DNA of 64,000 bases from Symbiodinium natans (lineage: Eukaryota; Sar; Dinophyceae; Suessiales; Symbiodiniaceae): the NCBI GenBank assembly GCA_905221605.1, contig CAJNDS010002401.1, forward strand, positions 1,111,542-1,175,541, read 5' to 3'. Shown one piece after another: positions 9,850 to 21,861 of this stretch (positions within the stretch are counted from its first letter, which is position 1; the number at the start of each line of letters is the position of its first letter). Under the pieces are notes generated by a model, which saw nothing but the letters and a program-made list of their open reading frames with translations, was not told the origin of the DNA and did not search any database. A program made the translations under genes and the position numbers.

Positions 9850-12720
9850 TGAGGGGTCCTACTATGTCGCTGGTGCCCCATGTTTGGAACCTGCTGCATG
9901 GAAGAAGGAGTATACTCCAACAGAGACCCCCTGTTCAGCCCATAGCTCAGAGCAACCCCCGTCGGGTTTCAAGGCTGGCAGGCCAGAAAAGTTCTCTCCA
10001 CGCTGTACTGATGCGGCGCCTTTGAAAGGGCCTCTTGGGAGTCCTTGTCTGTGAAATGTGCAGACTGGCATCTCCCAAGCGAAGTCCTGAACTCGAACCC
10101 CTGAATCTTAGCGTGAACCTGCGTGCTGCGCGCGGTGGATGCGTTGGGTGTGTTGTGTCGGCGAAGATCGCTTGAAGGAAAAAGGTTCAGGCATCTGCCT
10201 GTGATGAAGCATGGCTATTCGACGTGCGCTTTTTCGGATTCTGAATCCAGCTTTTGCTGACCCTGCGGAGAACTGCGGGTTATTTGTGCGAAGTTTTTCG
10301 ATTGACGATTGGGCTCAAGCCAGCTGGGGCCAACCACAATCAGCAGCACCTTGGAACCTCGAAGCCCTGACCCCACACCCTCAGAAGCTTCGGCTTAGCC
10401 CACCAACACCAGCTTCCGTTCCAGCAAGGCTGCTACGAGAGGCCCAGATCTTCTGGGAACCCGAACCCGCCCCCAACCCAACCCCCATAGATACCTAAAC
10501 CCTAAACCCGCTGCAACCCAACGAACTTTGACCCCAGGTTTAGTCAGCACCATGCCATGTCCGGCGCGCGATGATGGCGGCAGGCAGTTTGGGTTTGTGT
10601 GTTGTGGTTCGGGTGCCCAGGGCTTCAGGGGTTGCAAGGTTTTCCGGAAAAGGCTTTGCCATCGCAGCGGCGATCTAGAAAATGGTTTCGCAGTTCGCAC
10701 ATTCTCAGAGGCCGACCCCGAACCCGAAGCCCAACAACACCACAATCCCACCACAATCCCTGACAAACGTAGATTCTTAACCCTTTAGCCCTAATCCCCC
10801 CTAACAGCCTTAAATTCCACATCCCTAAATTCCGGAAGCCCTGCCACCGGGCGCGCTCCAGGTTCGGACCCTGGTGGCGCCGGAACCACCGGCGGCTGAG
10901 GCAGTTGACAGAGGGGGTGCTTTTCAGTTTACACGGCGGTTTGTTGGGGTGTAGGTTGGGGGACTCTACACCCTAAAGCCTCAACATCCCTAAGCCCTAA
11001 ACCCTAAATCCTAAACCCTAAACCCTAAGCCCCAAACCCTAAACCCCAAACCCCAAACCCTAAACCCTAAGCTAGACCCTAAGCAGCTTGGCTTTTGGAG
11101 CTTCGGCATCCTCCTCTGCAAGCAGCCACACCAGACGTATGGCGGCGCTTCGAAGCCAGGGTTCACGGGTTGGGGGGGCTTACCCGGAACGCCCCCATAC
11201 CCCGGCCCCCAATTACTCAAGAAGGTCCTAGAAGATACCATGATTCATGCCAAGAACCCATGTATAGTTTGAGGTACATTCCTGAAAATCATGGGTCCTG
11301 GGTACCCAGAATCTTCGCCTGCGCTACAAGTGCGTGTGCCAGTGGACCTCGTTCATTTGCGGCTCCGGCTGTCTCAACCTTGGCTCCAACGTTCCCATGC
11401 TGGCAGTCGGTAGTAAGCGGGTAGGTTCTGTGGCTGGCGGAACAAGAGCACACACCAACATCAACTTCTAAACATCTCGTACATAGCTTTTGCATGGGTC
11501 ACTAGATGCTTCTCGAATCAGCAGAGCAAGACACTACCAGGCACTTTCTAGGAACTCGTTGAACACTCGCAATATCGGCGCTCCACTGCGACTTGGTCTG
11601 CAGTTGCTGCTGGAGCAACAAATTGCAGCAATTTGGTGAAATATGTAGTGACCGCTGATCTATGTACTTGTGACCCTACACCCTGTACCTACCCCTCACC
11701 CCTCTTTACCGGGCAGTTCTAGAATCAGTGACGGTCTGACCAAGGACATGAGATGGCAACTCGGTGTGACATGGAGGGTTGCGAGGGAAGGTGGACTCCA
11801 AGTGATTGTCTTGGGATGTCTTGGGCCTCTGTTGGTCAAGCAGCATGTGCCAGGACGCTCTTGCGCTAGAAAGCTGGGGCTTTGCTAGGGGAAGTGCGCT
11901 GGTATGGCAGTCATTGGCCATGGCTGGGCTGTTCCCCGCCGTAGCTGCCGAGGCGCTGTCCAAAGCAGAGCAGGAACAGCTCAGACGGCTTCTTTCGGGG
12001 AAGACGCACGAAGCAGAGGCGGCCGAGGGACATTCGTACGCAATACGTACATATGGACATACATCAGACATTCATAAATACATACATGTACATTTGTATA
12101 GAAGAAAAACTTGATAAAGGCAGATGGGATAGATGAGAGAGTGATTCGCAGAACTGCAGCGCTACTTGGCCGGTTTCATGCACGATCTGGGGGCCCATAA
12201 ATCTCAGCCTCTATTCTCGAAAGACTGGGTCTACAGCCTCTTGTTGTTTCTATGGTCCTGTTATCATGAGTACTACTCTCACTAGGCATGTTCATCTCGC
12301 ATATGACTGTACCGCATACGGCTACAGCTTTCGTGGCTCTTCGGGTCGAGGGTCAAGGGCTCCTTCTACTCAAACCGACAGGAAACCAAGCCCAAGCGGC
12401 GATTTGTAAGCTCGCGGACGAAGACTATGATGCCCCCTGGCAGGTTGTTTTTGGTTGCTTTAGGGGTGTTTGGTTTGACAGTTTCCGGCTTGGGCAAAGC
12501 GGTCAGAAGCGAATCGCTTCTGGACTTTTTGCTTCCAGTCTTTGGGAGGCTTGATGCAACCAACCCTAAACCCTGAACTGCTGAAGCCTTCAAGTTTCGC
12601 TCAAGCCCAGAGCCTCTGAAACCCCAAGCTTCTCCGCCGCGGTACCAGCGCTTCCGTAAGCCCTAAACCTTAAACCCTAGACCCTAAACCTTAAGCCTCG
12701 AAGTAAGGCTCCGGAGCCCC
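9850..12720 (+). other. Sparse region with a few candidate exons
   Basis: Possible exons are 11921-~12030 (AVAAEALSKAEQEQLRRLLS, helical), ~12390-12430 (QAAICKLADEDYDAPW) and ~10860-10915. CCCTAAA runs lie at 10985-11075 and 12660-12700. I can assign no function. Other open stretches here are simply stop-poor GC-rich DNA. Confidence 0.3.
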
Positions 12721-12819
12721 ATCGATGTGCGTGATCTCAGCTTCCGGCTGTGGCTCGGACCGATGTGTGTACAGTGCTCTAGTGATGGTCACTTTTGTTC
12801 ACATGGGAGCTGTTTAATT

Positions 12820-13015
12820 TTCATATATATATATATATATACATATAAATAAATAAATATAAATATATATATATATGGCATAAAGCATATCATATCATAT
12901 ATATATATATATGCAGAAGATATACATTATATATATACACATATTTATGTATGAAGTCATATATAGCGTATATAGCATATATAGCATACGCGGTATATAT
13001 ATATACATGTGCATG
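12820..13015. repeat. AT-rich microsatellite
   Basis: TATATA and ATAAATA tracts lead into the satellite block. Confidence 0.8.
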
Positions 13016-13029
13016 TGAAACGTGGTGAT

Positions 13030-13780
13030 ACAACATGTAAATGAATACATGAATAAATGAATAAATGAATACATGAATAAATGAATAAATGAATAAATGA
13101 ATAAATGAATAAATGAATAAATGAATAAATGAATAAATGAATAAATGAATACATGAATACATGAGTAAATGAATAAATGAATAAATGAATACATGAATAA
13201 ATGAATACATGAATACATGAATAAATGAATAAATGAATAAATGAATAAGTGAATAAATGAACAAATGAACAAATGAACAAATGAATAAATGAATAAATGA
13301 ATAAATCAATAAATGAATAAATGAATAAATGAATACATGAAATAAATGTAAAATGGAATAAAGAATAAATTGAATAAATGAATAAATGAATTACATGAAT
13401 ATAAACATGAATGAAAATGAATACAGAATACATGAATACATGAATAATGATGAAATAAATTGAATATAAATGAATAAAATGAAAAATCTAAAAATAAATG
13501 AATTAAATGAATAAATGAATAATTGAATAAATGAATAAAATGAATAAATGAATAAATGAATAAATGAATAAATGAATAAATGAATAAATGAATAAATGAA
13601 TAAATGAATACATGAATACATGAGTAAATGAGTAAATGAATAAATGAATAAGTGAATAAATGAATAAATGAATAAATGAATAAATGAATAAATGAATACA
13701 TGAATACATGAATAAATGAATAAATGAATAAATGAATAAATGAATACATGAACAAATGAACAAATGAACTTGATAGGATC
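13030..13780. repeat. TGAATAAA octamer satellite, array 1
   Basis: About 750 bp of an 8-bp unit TGAATAAA with variants TGAATACA, TGAACAAA and TGAGTAAA. Irregular insertions lie at 13330-13520. The minus-strand open frames here (repeating FIHLFIYS) are products of the repeat, not genes. Confidence 0.95.
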
Positions 13781-13859
13781 CACGAACCCGAATGCAAAAA
13801 CAGTCACCTATAACGTAAATATAACGCAATATAAACGACACGTTGGTGGCGGGCGGACG

Positions 13860-14722
13860 GACCACCATCACGGACCACCACCACGGACCACCACCACGGG
13901 ACCACACCATGGGACCACCACCACGGACCACCACCACGGCCCACCACCATGGACCACCGGGACCATCACCACGCGACCGCCACCACGGACCACCACTACG
14001 GGACCACCACCACGGACCACCACCACAGGACCACCACGGGACCACCAGGGACCACCATGACGGACCACCACGGGGCCACCGCCACAGGACCACCACCACG
14101 GACGACCACCACTACAGGGACCAGCACCACGGACCACCACCACGGGACCACCAACACCATGGGACCACCACCATGGGACCACCACCACGGGACCATCACC
14201 ACGGACCACCACCTGGGACCACCACCACGGACCACCACCACGGACCACCACCACGGACCACCACCACGGGACCACCACTACGGGACAAACACCACGGACC
14301 GCCACCGCGGGACCACCACTACGGAACCACCACCACGGACCCCCACCACGGACGACCACCACGGGACCACCACCACGGGACCACCACCATGGGACCATCA
14401 TCACGGGACCACCACCACGGACCACCACCACGGACAACCACCACGGGACCACCACCACGGGACCACCACCACGGACCGCCACCACGGGACCACCACTACG
14501 GGACCACCACCACGGACCACCACCACGGGACCACCACCACGGGACCACACATGGGACCACCACCAGGAAACCACCACCACGGACCAATTGCTGGGACCAC
14601 TACCACGACCACCAACGGACCCACCACGGGACCACCACCACGGGACCACCACCACAGGACCACCACGGGACCACCACCACCGGACCACACTGTGGGACCA
14701 TCGCCAGGACCACCACCAGGGG
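13860..14722. repeat. CCACCACGGGACC-type minisatellite
   Basis: About 860 bp of CCACCACGG, CCACCACGGGA and related 9-15 bp units. All frames stay open (HHHGPPPR-like and its shifts), so the long ORFs on both strands are not evidence of coding. Confidence 0.93.
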
Positions 14723-14729
14723 ACGCGTA

Positions 14730-15332
14730 CCCTGTGGAGTTCCCCCTTAGCTTGACGGATTCGGAACGCCGCGGAACGCCGCGTGGAACGCCACGGCGAC
14801 ACGCGCCGTGTGAAGTTCCCCCTTAGCTTGACGGATTCGGAATGCCGCGGAACGCCACGTGGCACGCGTCCTGTGGAGTTCCCCCTTAGCTTGATGGATT
14901 CGGAACACCGCGGAACGCCACGTGGAACGCCACGGCGGCGCGCGTGCTGTGGAGTTCCCCCTTAGCTTGACGGATTCGGAACGCCGTGGAATGCCACGTG
15001 GAACGCCCCGGGGACGCGTGCCCTGTGGAGTTCCCCCTTAGGTTGATGGATTCGGAACACTGCGGACGCCACGTGGAACGCCGCGGCGGCGCGCGTCCTG
15101 TGGATTTCCCCCTTAGCCTGACACGCCGTGGAACGCCACGTGGAACGCCCCTGGGACGCGTGCCCTGTCGAGTTCCCCCTTAGCTTGACGGATTCGGAAC
15201 GCCGCGGAACGCCACGTGGAACGCCACGGCGGCACGCGTCCTGTGGAGTTCCCCCTTAGCTTGACAGATTCGGAACACCACGAAACGCCACGTCGGCGCG
15301 CGTCCTGTGGAGTCCCCCCTTAACAGCACGCG
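14730..15332. repeat. Tandem 64-76 bp satellite, nine copies
   Basis: The unit begins GTGGAGTTCCCCCTTAGCTT at about 14734, 14809, 14873, 14949, 15025, 15100, 15167, 15243 and 15307. Spacings are 75, 64, 76, 76, 75, 67, 76 and 64 bp. Most units carry the palindrome CCACGTGG. The last copy is partial. Confidence 0.9.
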
Positions 15333-15334
15333 TT

Positions 15335-15405
15335 ACGCCACTCGCGAACGCTTGCGGACGCTTGCGGACGCTTGCGAACGCTTGCGGACGCTTTGCGGAC
15401 GCAAC
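15335..15405. repeat. CGCTTGCGGACG 12-bp repeat
   Basis: Five to six tandem CGCTTGCGGACG/CGCTTGCGAACG units follow the 76-bp satellite directly. Confidence 0.85.
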
Positions 15406-15477
15406 GCAACGACGTTTGGTATATAACCACCCAGCCCAACTTTAGAACGGGAACCCTTCTGCGGAGCATTCGGCAAT

Positions 15478-16058
15478 AAGTGAATAAATGAATAAATGAA
15501 TAAATGAATAAATGAATAAATGAAAAAATCAATAAATGAATAAATGAATAAATGAATAAATGAATAAATGAATAAATGAATAAATGAATAAACGAATAAA
15601 CGAATAAACGAATAAACGAATAAATGAATAAATGAATGAATAAATGAATAAATGAATAAATGAATAAATGAATAAATGAATAAATGGATAAATGAATAAA
15701 TGGATAAATGAATAAATGAATAAATGAATAAATGAATAAATGAATAAATGAATAAATGAATAAATGAATAAATGAATAAATGAATAAATGAATACATGAA
15801 TACATGAGTAAATGAATAAATGAATAAATGAATACATGAATAAATGAATACATGAATACATGAATAAATGAATAAATGAATAAATGAATAAGTGAATAAA
15901 TGAACAAATGAACAAATGAACAAATGAATAAATGAATAAATGAATAAATCAATAAATGAATAAATGAATAAATGAATACATGAATAAATGGATAAATGAA
16001 TAAATGAATAAATGAATAAATGAATAAATGAATAAATGAATAAATGAATAAATGAATG
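15478..16058. repeat. TGAATAAA octamer satellite, array 2
   Basis: This second array has the same unit and orientation as 13030-13780. A stretch of about 195 bp (15785-15985) repeats the exact variant order of 13145-13340. Confidence 0.95.
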
Positions 16059-16499
16059 ACTGTATAGACCTAAATCAATGAAATATTGTGTATATATATA
16101 TATGTATTTATGGTTCCATGATCCATGCCTTTGTTGGAATCTTCAAGGCCCGATGCCCTCTCCTGGCTCCCCTCAGCTCAGAGCCACAAGTGGCGAGCAT
16201 GTAGCCCTCGCTCTCTCTGCCTCTTTCTCTGTCAATATACATATGTATGTATATATGTATCTCTCTCTCTCTCTACATATACATAGAGTCGTATATATAT
16301 ATATATATATAGATATATAAAACAAGGGACCCTTAGCTAGGGGGCTTCTGGAAACTGCGCGACGCTATCGCAGGCAGACCTTTCCCTTCTTCTCCAACTC
16401 GCATCGTGACTTCCTGTCCCTGCTTTCCATGGAGCTGCCCGGATGCAAAGGGAGAATTTCGCTGCTGCGGTGTGATGTGTTTTGTAGCGTGGCTTCGAG

Positions 16500-16666
16500 A
16501 GAGTTCCCTTGGATCCTGCAAAAGGCTGGATATTCGCATCTTTCATCCTGGTCAAACCATCTTGCGAGAGAGCGAGTACGGGGAGATGACCTATATCCTG
16601 GTGCATGGCGAGGCAGTTGACGTGGACGATGGTCCTAACGCCATGGCATGCGTCGACATGAAGTGA
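16500..16666 (+). CDS. Cyclic-nucleotide-binding domain exon, partial
   Basis: The frame reads LDIRIFHPGQTILRESEYGE then MTYILVHGEAVDVDDG. This matches the first half of a cNMP-binding fold: F.PG..I..E...G...Y....G...V. The second half, including the phosphate-binding cassette, is missing. The frame ends at a TGA about 130 bp before the RPA1 start. It may be the last visible exon of an upstream gene or a relic. Only satellite DNA lies for 3.6 kb upstream, so earlier exons would have to cross that block. Confidence 0.55.
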
Positions 16667-16795
16667 TAAAGTAGTTCCATGTCGTTGCAAAAAGCATGAA
16701 GAGCTACAAGACAAAGCCTTGGAACTCCAACAGCAGCTACTTTCGCCCAAAGCTAGCCCAACGGTAGAAGCAGAAAGCTCCTCTGTAGCTAGCAG

Positions 16796-19060
16796 ATGGC
16801 GCAGCCGGGCACTGCAGCAAATGCTCCGAAGCTCAGTGCCGGCTCCGTGCAACAACTGGCTGCCGGAACGTTCCAGCCGGAAGCAGGCTGTGCATCTGGC
16901 CCCTCCGTGCAAGTAATTGGCAGGAAGCCAGCCCGTGAGGGCAACAAGGACCGCCGCACTTGCCTGCGCATCTCGGATGGCTGCCACTACCTCCTGGCGG
17001 TGTTGGCCGAAGACATCAAGGACCCGCAGCAGGGCAGCGTCATCCAACTTCTGGACTGGTCCTGTGGGAAATTCGAAGGCCTCCAGGCAGTGTTTGTGGA
17101 GGATTGGGACCAGGCCTCGCCCGAGTGCTTCGGCATCTTGGGAGAGCCGGTGGGTGTGCCGACGGCGACGGAAGCGTCGGAAGCGTCGGAAGCATCGGCC
17201 GTCACGAGTGCTCCGAGTGCTCCGAGTGCTCCGAGTGCTCAGCTTGCTGCACCTCATGCGGCCCAGGCCACTCACGCGGTGGCTCAGGTGAAGTGCCAGA
17301 AGCTCCTTGAGCACGAGAGGCCGGTTGCAAGCCCACTGCGCAACATCCAGATGTCCCAACCTATGTGCTCTCAGCGAGACACGCCTTCCTTGGCATCCCC
17401 ATCTGCCATGGCTGCCATGATGCCTGCCTCCGCATCCCTGCCAGTGGTGCCGATTGCACAGCTGAGCTCCTTCATGCAGCGCTGTAGGGTGATGGTGCGT
17501 GTGTTGAGTAAGACGGACATGAAGACTTTCAACAATGCGCGCGGGCCGGGCAAGCTCTTCTCTATGGATCTCATGGATGCAGAAGGTGCGTGCGTCCGTG
17601 CTGCCTGCTTCAATGGAGCTGCAGACAAGTACTTTGGCCTGATGCAGATCAAGAAGACCTATGAGATCAACGGTGCCTCCGTGAAGCCTGGCAATCCACG
17701 GTTCTGCAAGTACCCCTTCGAGCTCACGCTCGAGGAGCGCAGCACATCGGTCGTTGCTTTGCCAGAAGACGGATCCATCCCCCCCATGCCATACAAGTTT
17801 GTGCCGCTTGCTCACCTTGCAACCTCTCCGGCAGGTAGCTCCTGTGATGTCATGGGTGTGGTGCACTCCGTGGAGGAGCCTGTCAGCCTTGCCACCCGAA
17901 ACCAAGGGCCACGCCTGAGGCGCCAGTTTGTGATCCTTGACAGCTCGCAGGCGTCAGTAAGCGTGACGCTCTGGGGACAGCAGGCCGACCTTCACTTCGA
18001 GGTCGGGTCGGTGATCTTCATCCGAAATGCCAAAGTCAGCGACTTTTCTGGCCGGAGCTTGGACCTGAATGCCGGCAGCTTCTGGGAGGCCAATCCGGAT
18101 GACCAGCGCGCCTTCCAGCTCAAGGCCCGAGGGCTGCTTTGTTGTGTGTATTGCTTGGGGGAACACCGGGGAACATTGTCTAGCACAGGTCTGGAACCTT
18201 TGCTTGTCAAGCCTCAGCCTGCGACTTCTTGGCATGCCCCCCACTTCAGGCCTGGTACCAGGGTGGTGGCAAGAACGAGCCTGTGCGCTTCATGCTGACG
18301 ACAAGCCAGTCCTCAGCCAGAGGCCGCAAGAGAAGCCTGGCCGAGATGCAACAGGAAGATGCCCTGCTGCAGCTGCCTGGTGGTGATGCAAGCAGCAAAG
18401 CCCGCACGGTGCACTACCACCGCGTCTCGCCCATCACCGTCACGGCGGTGCGAAACGAGCGGACGCCTTTCTACTGGGGCTGCACGCATGAGGTACCAGG
18501 GTTGGAATCCAAGGTCCGGGCGTGCAACAAGAAGGTGGAGAATGGCCAGTGCGCCGCAGGCCACATCTGCCCCGAGCCGGTTCGCAGCTCAGCATCCCAC
18601 AGTAGATCTAGTTTGGGGGCGGAGAGGTGGACAGGTGTGTGATGGTACATGTAGACATCTGATATGAGTTGCCCAGAGCCTTGTGTTCTGAGCACCCCCT
18701 TGTTGAAGCCTTTCTTGCAAGGCCGCCCGTTTCATTCTGAACCTCACGCTCACGGATGCCACTGCTGCTGTCCGCTGCCGAGCCTTCGGTGAGGCGGCCG
18801 AAACGATTGCAGATGTGCCAGCTTCCGAGTTCGCGGTGCTGGAGAACGAGCGGTTGGCAGGCAGCATCCATGCAGAGAAGACCTACACGAGAATCTTCAG
18901 GAACATGTACCGGCGCTGGGCGATGACACTGAAGTGCCGGAAGGAGTGCTTTGAGGGGCGTGAGCGCGTCCAAGTTTCGGTGGAGAGCTGTGCCCCTGTG
19001 GACTTCGTGTCAGAGGGCAAAGAGATGGCCGCCGCCGTGCGTCATGCTCTGGGCATGTAA
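16796..19060 (+). CDS. RPA1: Replication protein A 70 kDa subunit (RPA1)
   Basis: The large subunit of the single-strand DNA-binding complex used in replication, recombination and repair. Three exons join in phase: 16796-18124, 18250-18579 and 18722-19060, giving about 665 residues, slightly longer than typical RPA70. In order: an N-terminal OB fold (residues ~15-115, ending FGILGEPVG), a Ser/Ala/Pro-rich linker of near-repeats (ASEASEAS, SAPSAPSA), two central DNA-binding OB folds (RVLSKTDMKTFNNARGPGKL; then SCDVMGVVHSVEE to VSVTLWGQQAD), and a C-terminal OB fold with a zinc ribbon of four cysteines (WGCTHE, ACNKK, GQCAAGHIC). The start is the first ATG, and the domain begins right after it. 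Intron 1 is GC-AG and intron 2 is GT-AG. Both are short (125 and 142 bp) and free of telomere-like repeats. Confidence 0.95.
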
Positions 19061-19293
19061 GCTTTGGGAAGCTCGCCCCATCCCTCCCCAGCCACAGTTG
19101 TCGAATCGCAAATAGAGGCTGGGGAGCGGAAGTACAGTACTAGCCGCAAAGGAGGCCTGACCTACAGGGTCAGACTTTCGGACATGAAGCCTCCACAAAT
19201 CTCTTCTCTTAGTACCCGAATTTGATGTGGCGCGCAGCGCAAGTTTCGGGCAGTGCATGCTGACGAGGGTGCGCCCAGCACTCCTGCCCTGTT

Positions 19294-19391
19294 ACTGGTT
19301 CTCAGCAGGGAAGTGGGGAAATCGGTTCCCTAATCATACCTCTACGAGGCTCACGTGGTACTCGTTTCTTAGCTCCCTGCTAAGAACCAGT
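19294..19391. mobile_element. MITE-like foldback element, family A
   Basis: Terminal inverted repeats ACTGGTTCTCAGCAGGGA (left) and TCCCTGCTAAGAACCAGT (right) bound about 98 bp just downstream of RPA1. The same ends occur at 36526-36697. Confidence 0.7.
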
Positions 19392-19469
19392 ATGGCCCCC
19401 CAGATCTCTAGCCAGCCGGGAAAAAGAGTGCTTTCGGGCTGGGCCCCAAGGAAGATCCCGAAAACACAG

Positions 19470-19553
19470 AACAGGGCTACAAACCCCAACGACTATCATG
19501 AAGCTCTGGCACTGCAGGTGGAGGTGGTCACGGAATCCATGCCGGAGGCTTGA
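19470..19553 (+). CDS. Candidate exon, unrecognised
   Basis: An open stretch reads NPNDYHEALALQVEVVTESM before TGA. A second short candidate lies at 19690-19727 (GHPPIRMRAPSIF), ending before GTGAGAG. I do not recognise them. Confidence 0.35.
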   Translation, partial: NRATNPNDYHEALALQVEVVTESMPEA

Positions 19554-20278
19554 GCTTCGGGAGTCCGACAGGAAGCTGGCCCCACAGCATGCCGGCCCCC
19601 TGTAGACCGGTATAGGGTTTGGGATTCAGAGGCGTTTGTTTCTTGAGTCTGGGGCTCGCGCTTGAGCCCAGAGACAATCCGGCGGCAGGGTCACCCTCCC
19701 ATCCGGATGCGCGCCCCCTCCATCTTCGGTGAGAGCCCCTTGCTGCTGGGGGCTCCTGCCAGGCCGGGTTTTCTGGATTTCAGGGTGGAGTGGCCACGGT
19801 GTTCGTGTTCAAAGAAGGGGGGTTTAGGGTTTAGGGTTTATGGTTTAGGGTTTAGGGTTTAGGTACTATTGAGACCCGAAAATCCCCTCGGCCCTCAACC
19901 TTGGCAAGTGGAGGGGCCTCAAAGCAAATGTGGAAGTAATCGTGTCGTTACTAGCACTTTATATACTTTTTACAGACAGCCGCAGGCAGCAAATTACCGA
20001 CTGTAGATAAATATATGTGTACAATTTAAAAAAGAAAGATATACATCTTGTATATACATATACATGATCCCAGATTTTCTATTTCTATTTTTTGGGGACT
20101 CACCTTTGCTTCAAGGGGCCACCGTCGGCACACCAATTTGCACAACCTCCCTCCCTGCGAGGCGGACGGCCACGATCATCGCTAAAGCTTGGGGCCTCAG
20201 GGATTCGGTTCTTGCATGTTTTTCTGGTTGTGCAAACTTATTGAACCCTATGCAAACACCCTCCCTCCCCCACCCCAG

Positions 20279-21861
20279 GCGTTGTCTGCTTTGCAACGCG
20301 CCTTCGGCCGCGCTTGGCTTTCGCCAAGGCCATCTGCGACGTGCGCATGATCCACCAGCGGATCTTCAATCAACTGCGCCTCGGCTGAAGCCCCTGAAGC
20401 CCCTGACGCCTCAAAGCCTGAAGCTGCGACAGCGCCCAAAGCCCCCAAACCCCCCAAGAAAGTCTTAAAACCACCCTCCCCCCCTCTCCCCCTCTTCTTC
20501 AGCTGAAACCCGCCATGCAAGGGCCTTGCAAGCTTCCAGTACCCGAGGCTCAGCCACTTCCCCTCGGAGCGGTTGGTCTATCGGAAGATGGCCAAGGAAC
20601 GCTATGGGAAGAGGCAGCTGCCAGCTTCAAGGGTTTAGGGTTTAGGGTTTGGGTTTAGGGTTTAGGGTTTGGGGTTTAGGGTCTAGGGTCTAGTGTTTAG
20701 GGTTTAGGGTTTAGGGATGTTTAAGGTTTAGGGTTTAGGGTTTAGGGCGGAAATCTGCAAATCGAGGCAGGCTGCTTAGCAAGGATGCGTTTCTTCCCAA
20801 GGGACCCCCGCACGTGGGTGATGCGGTCTAGGGCTTGTAGGGTTTATAAACCCTAAACCCTAAACCCTAAACCCTGAACCCTGAACCCTAAACCCTGAAC
20901 AACCCTAAACCCTAAACCCCAAACAGCCCGAAATCCTAAACCCTAAACGCTTAAGGTTTCACGGTTTGGTCCTGCTTGCCAGGCGGCGCAAGAGGCGCGG
21001 TGCTTCGATTTGCTCCACGGAGACGAAGGCTGGTTCTTAGGTCTTACACCCGAAAATCAGGTTTAGGGTTTAGGGTTTGGGGTTTGGGGTTTGGGGTTTG
21101 GGGTTTGGGGTTTGGGGTTTGGGGTTTGGGGTTTTAGGGTTTAGGGTTCAGGGTTTAGGGTTTAGGGTTTCAGGTTCAGGGTTTAGGGTTTAGGGTTTCG
21201 GGGAACAAGGTTCAGGGGGAAACGGTAGGGTCTACGCCCTCTCAGGACACCCGGGCTTCCTCTGTGGCCTCGGTCCTCGAGGAGCCGAAGGCGCGCCCGG
21301 GGGTTTGGGAGCTGAGCGCTTCGCCCTGGGACCTTTAGGGTTTAGGGTTTAGGGTTAAGGGTTTAGGGTTTAGGGTTTAGGGTTTGCGGGATGTTGCCCC
21401 TTCTACTTGCAGCTCCTTTTACTCGGGATTCTCGTGTACTCCCCCTAGCATACTCCCGAAATAGGGATTGCAGTACCCCCCCAGTAGGATCCCTAGTAAG
21501 GGCTGTGAGCATAATCCCAACTGATACCCCAAACCTCACATCCCCTCATGCCAGAGGCCCCTTGAGGGCCTACGCATCCCCGAAGCATCACCTGCTTGGT
21601 TTTTTCATGGTACTTAAAAAAGCCAAACATAGCTGTACTTAGAACTGTACTTCGAACCATCTTGGGGCACTCAAGGGGTTTAGAAGTGGGTTATACGTAC
21701 AATGTATAATTGGTCAAGAAGTACCATGAACCTCCAAAAAAGAACCCAGGCCCCTTATTAGCCTCCTCTTTGTCATACGCACGCCACGCCCGAAGTTTCA
21801 GGAGCTGGAAGAGCTGGAGCCCCGCAAGCCGAAGCCCCGAAAGGCCCCCGAATTCGACACC
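20279..21861 (+). CDS. Exons of an unrecognised gene
   Basis: Candidate exons are 20279-20383 (strong pyrimidine tract before AG; AFAKAICDVRMIHQRIFNQL; GC donor), 20540-~20636, ~20785-20826, 20983-21028, ~21246-21335 and 21802-21861 (ELEELEPRKPKPRKAPEFDT, clean AG and GT borders, phase 0). Several are open in two frames, so exact products are uncertain. If 20279-20383 is spliced to 20540, phase favours PEAQPLPLGAVGLSEDG for the latter. Arrays of TTTAGGG and CCCTAAA separate them. No family is recognised. Confidence 0.42.
20636..20745. repeat. TTTAGGG array
   Basis: TTTAGGG with TTTGGGG variants begins right after the candidate exon ending near 20636. Confidence 0.9.
21060..21205. repeat. TTTAGGG/TTTGGGG array
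   Basis: About 20 heptamers, with a central homogenised run of TTTGGGG. Confidence 0.9.
21595..21738. mobile_element. MITE-like foldback element, family B, copy 1
   Basis: The right end AAGTACCATGAACCTCC is inverted at the left as TTTTCATGGTACTT, with a degenerate outer part. Internal sequence aligns with the other family B copies. Confidence 0.6.

Noticed and set aside
10850-10910. Possible tRNA T-arm (CCAGG TTCGGAC CCTGG)
   Set aside because: The loop lacks the invariant A58, and no acceptor, D or anticodon arm can be folded around it.
11090-11170. LGFWSFGILLCKQPHQ, like kinase subdomain IX
   Set aside because: No other kinase motif nearby and two other frames are also open; too short to support.
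12890-13807. Long minus-strand frames rich in FIHLFIYS
   Set aside because: Translation of the TGAATAAA octamer; an 8-bp unit without stops gives open frames automatically.
13843-14826. 327-codon His/Pro/Gly-rich frame and the opposing 239-codon frame
   Set aside because: Both read the CCACCACGG minisatellite; every frame is open, so there is no coding signal.
16337-17905. 522-codon minus-strand frame opposite RPA1
   Set aside because: It is the antisense shadow of the RPA1 first exon and has no recognisable domain.
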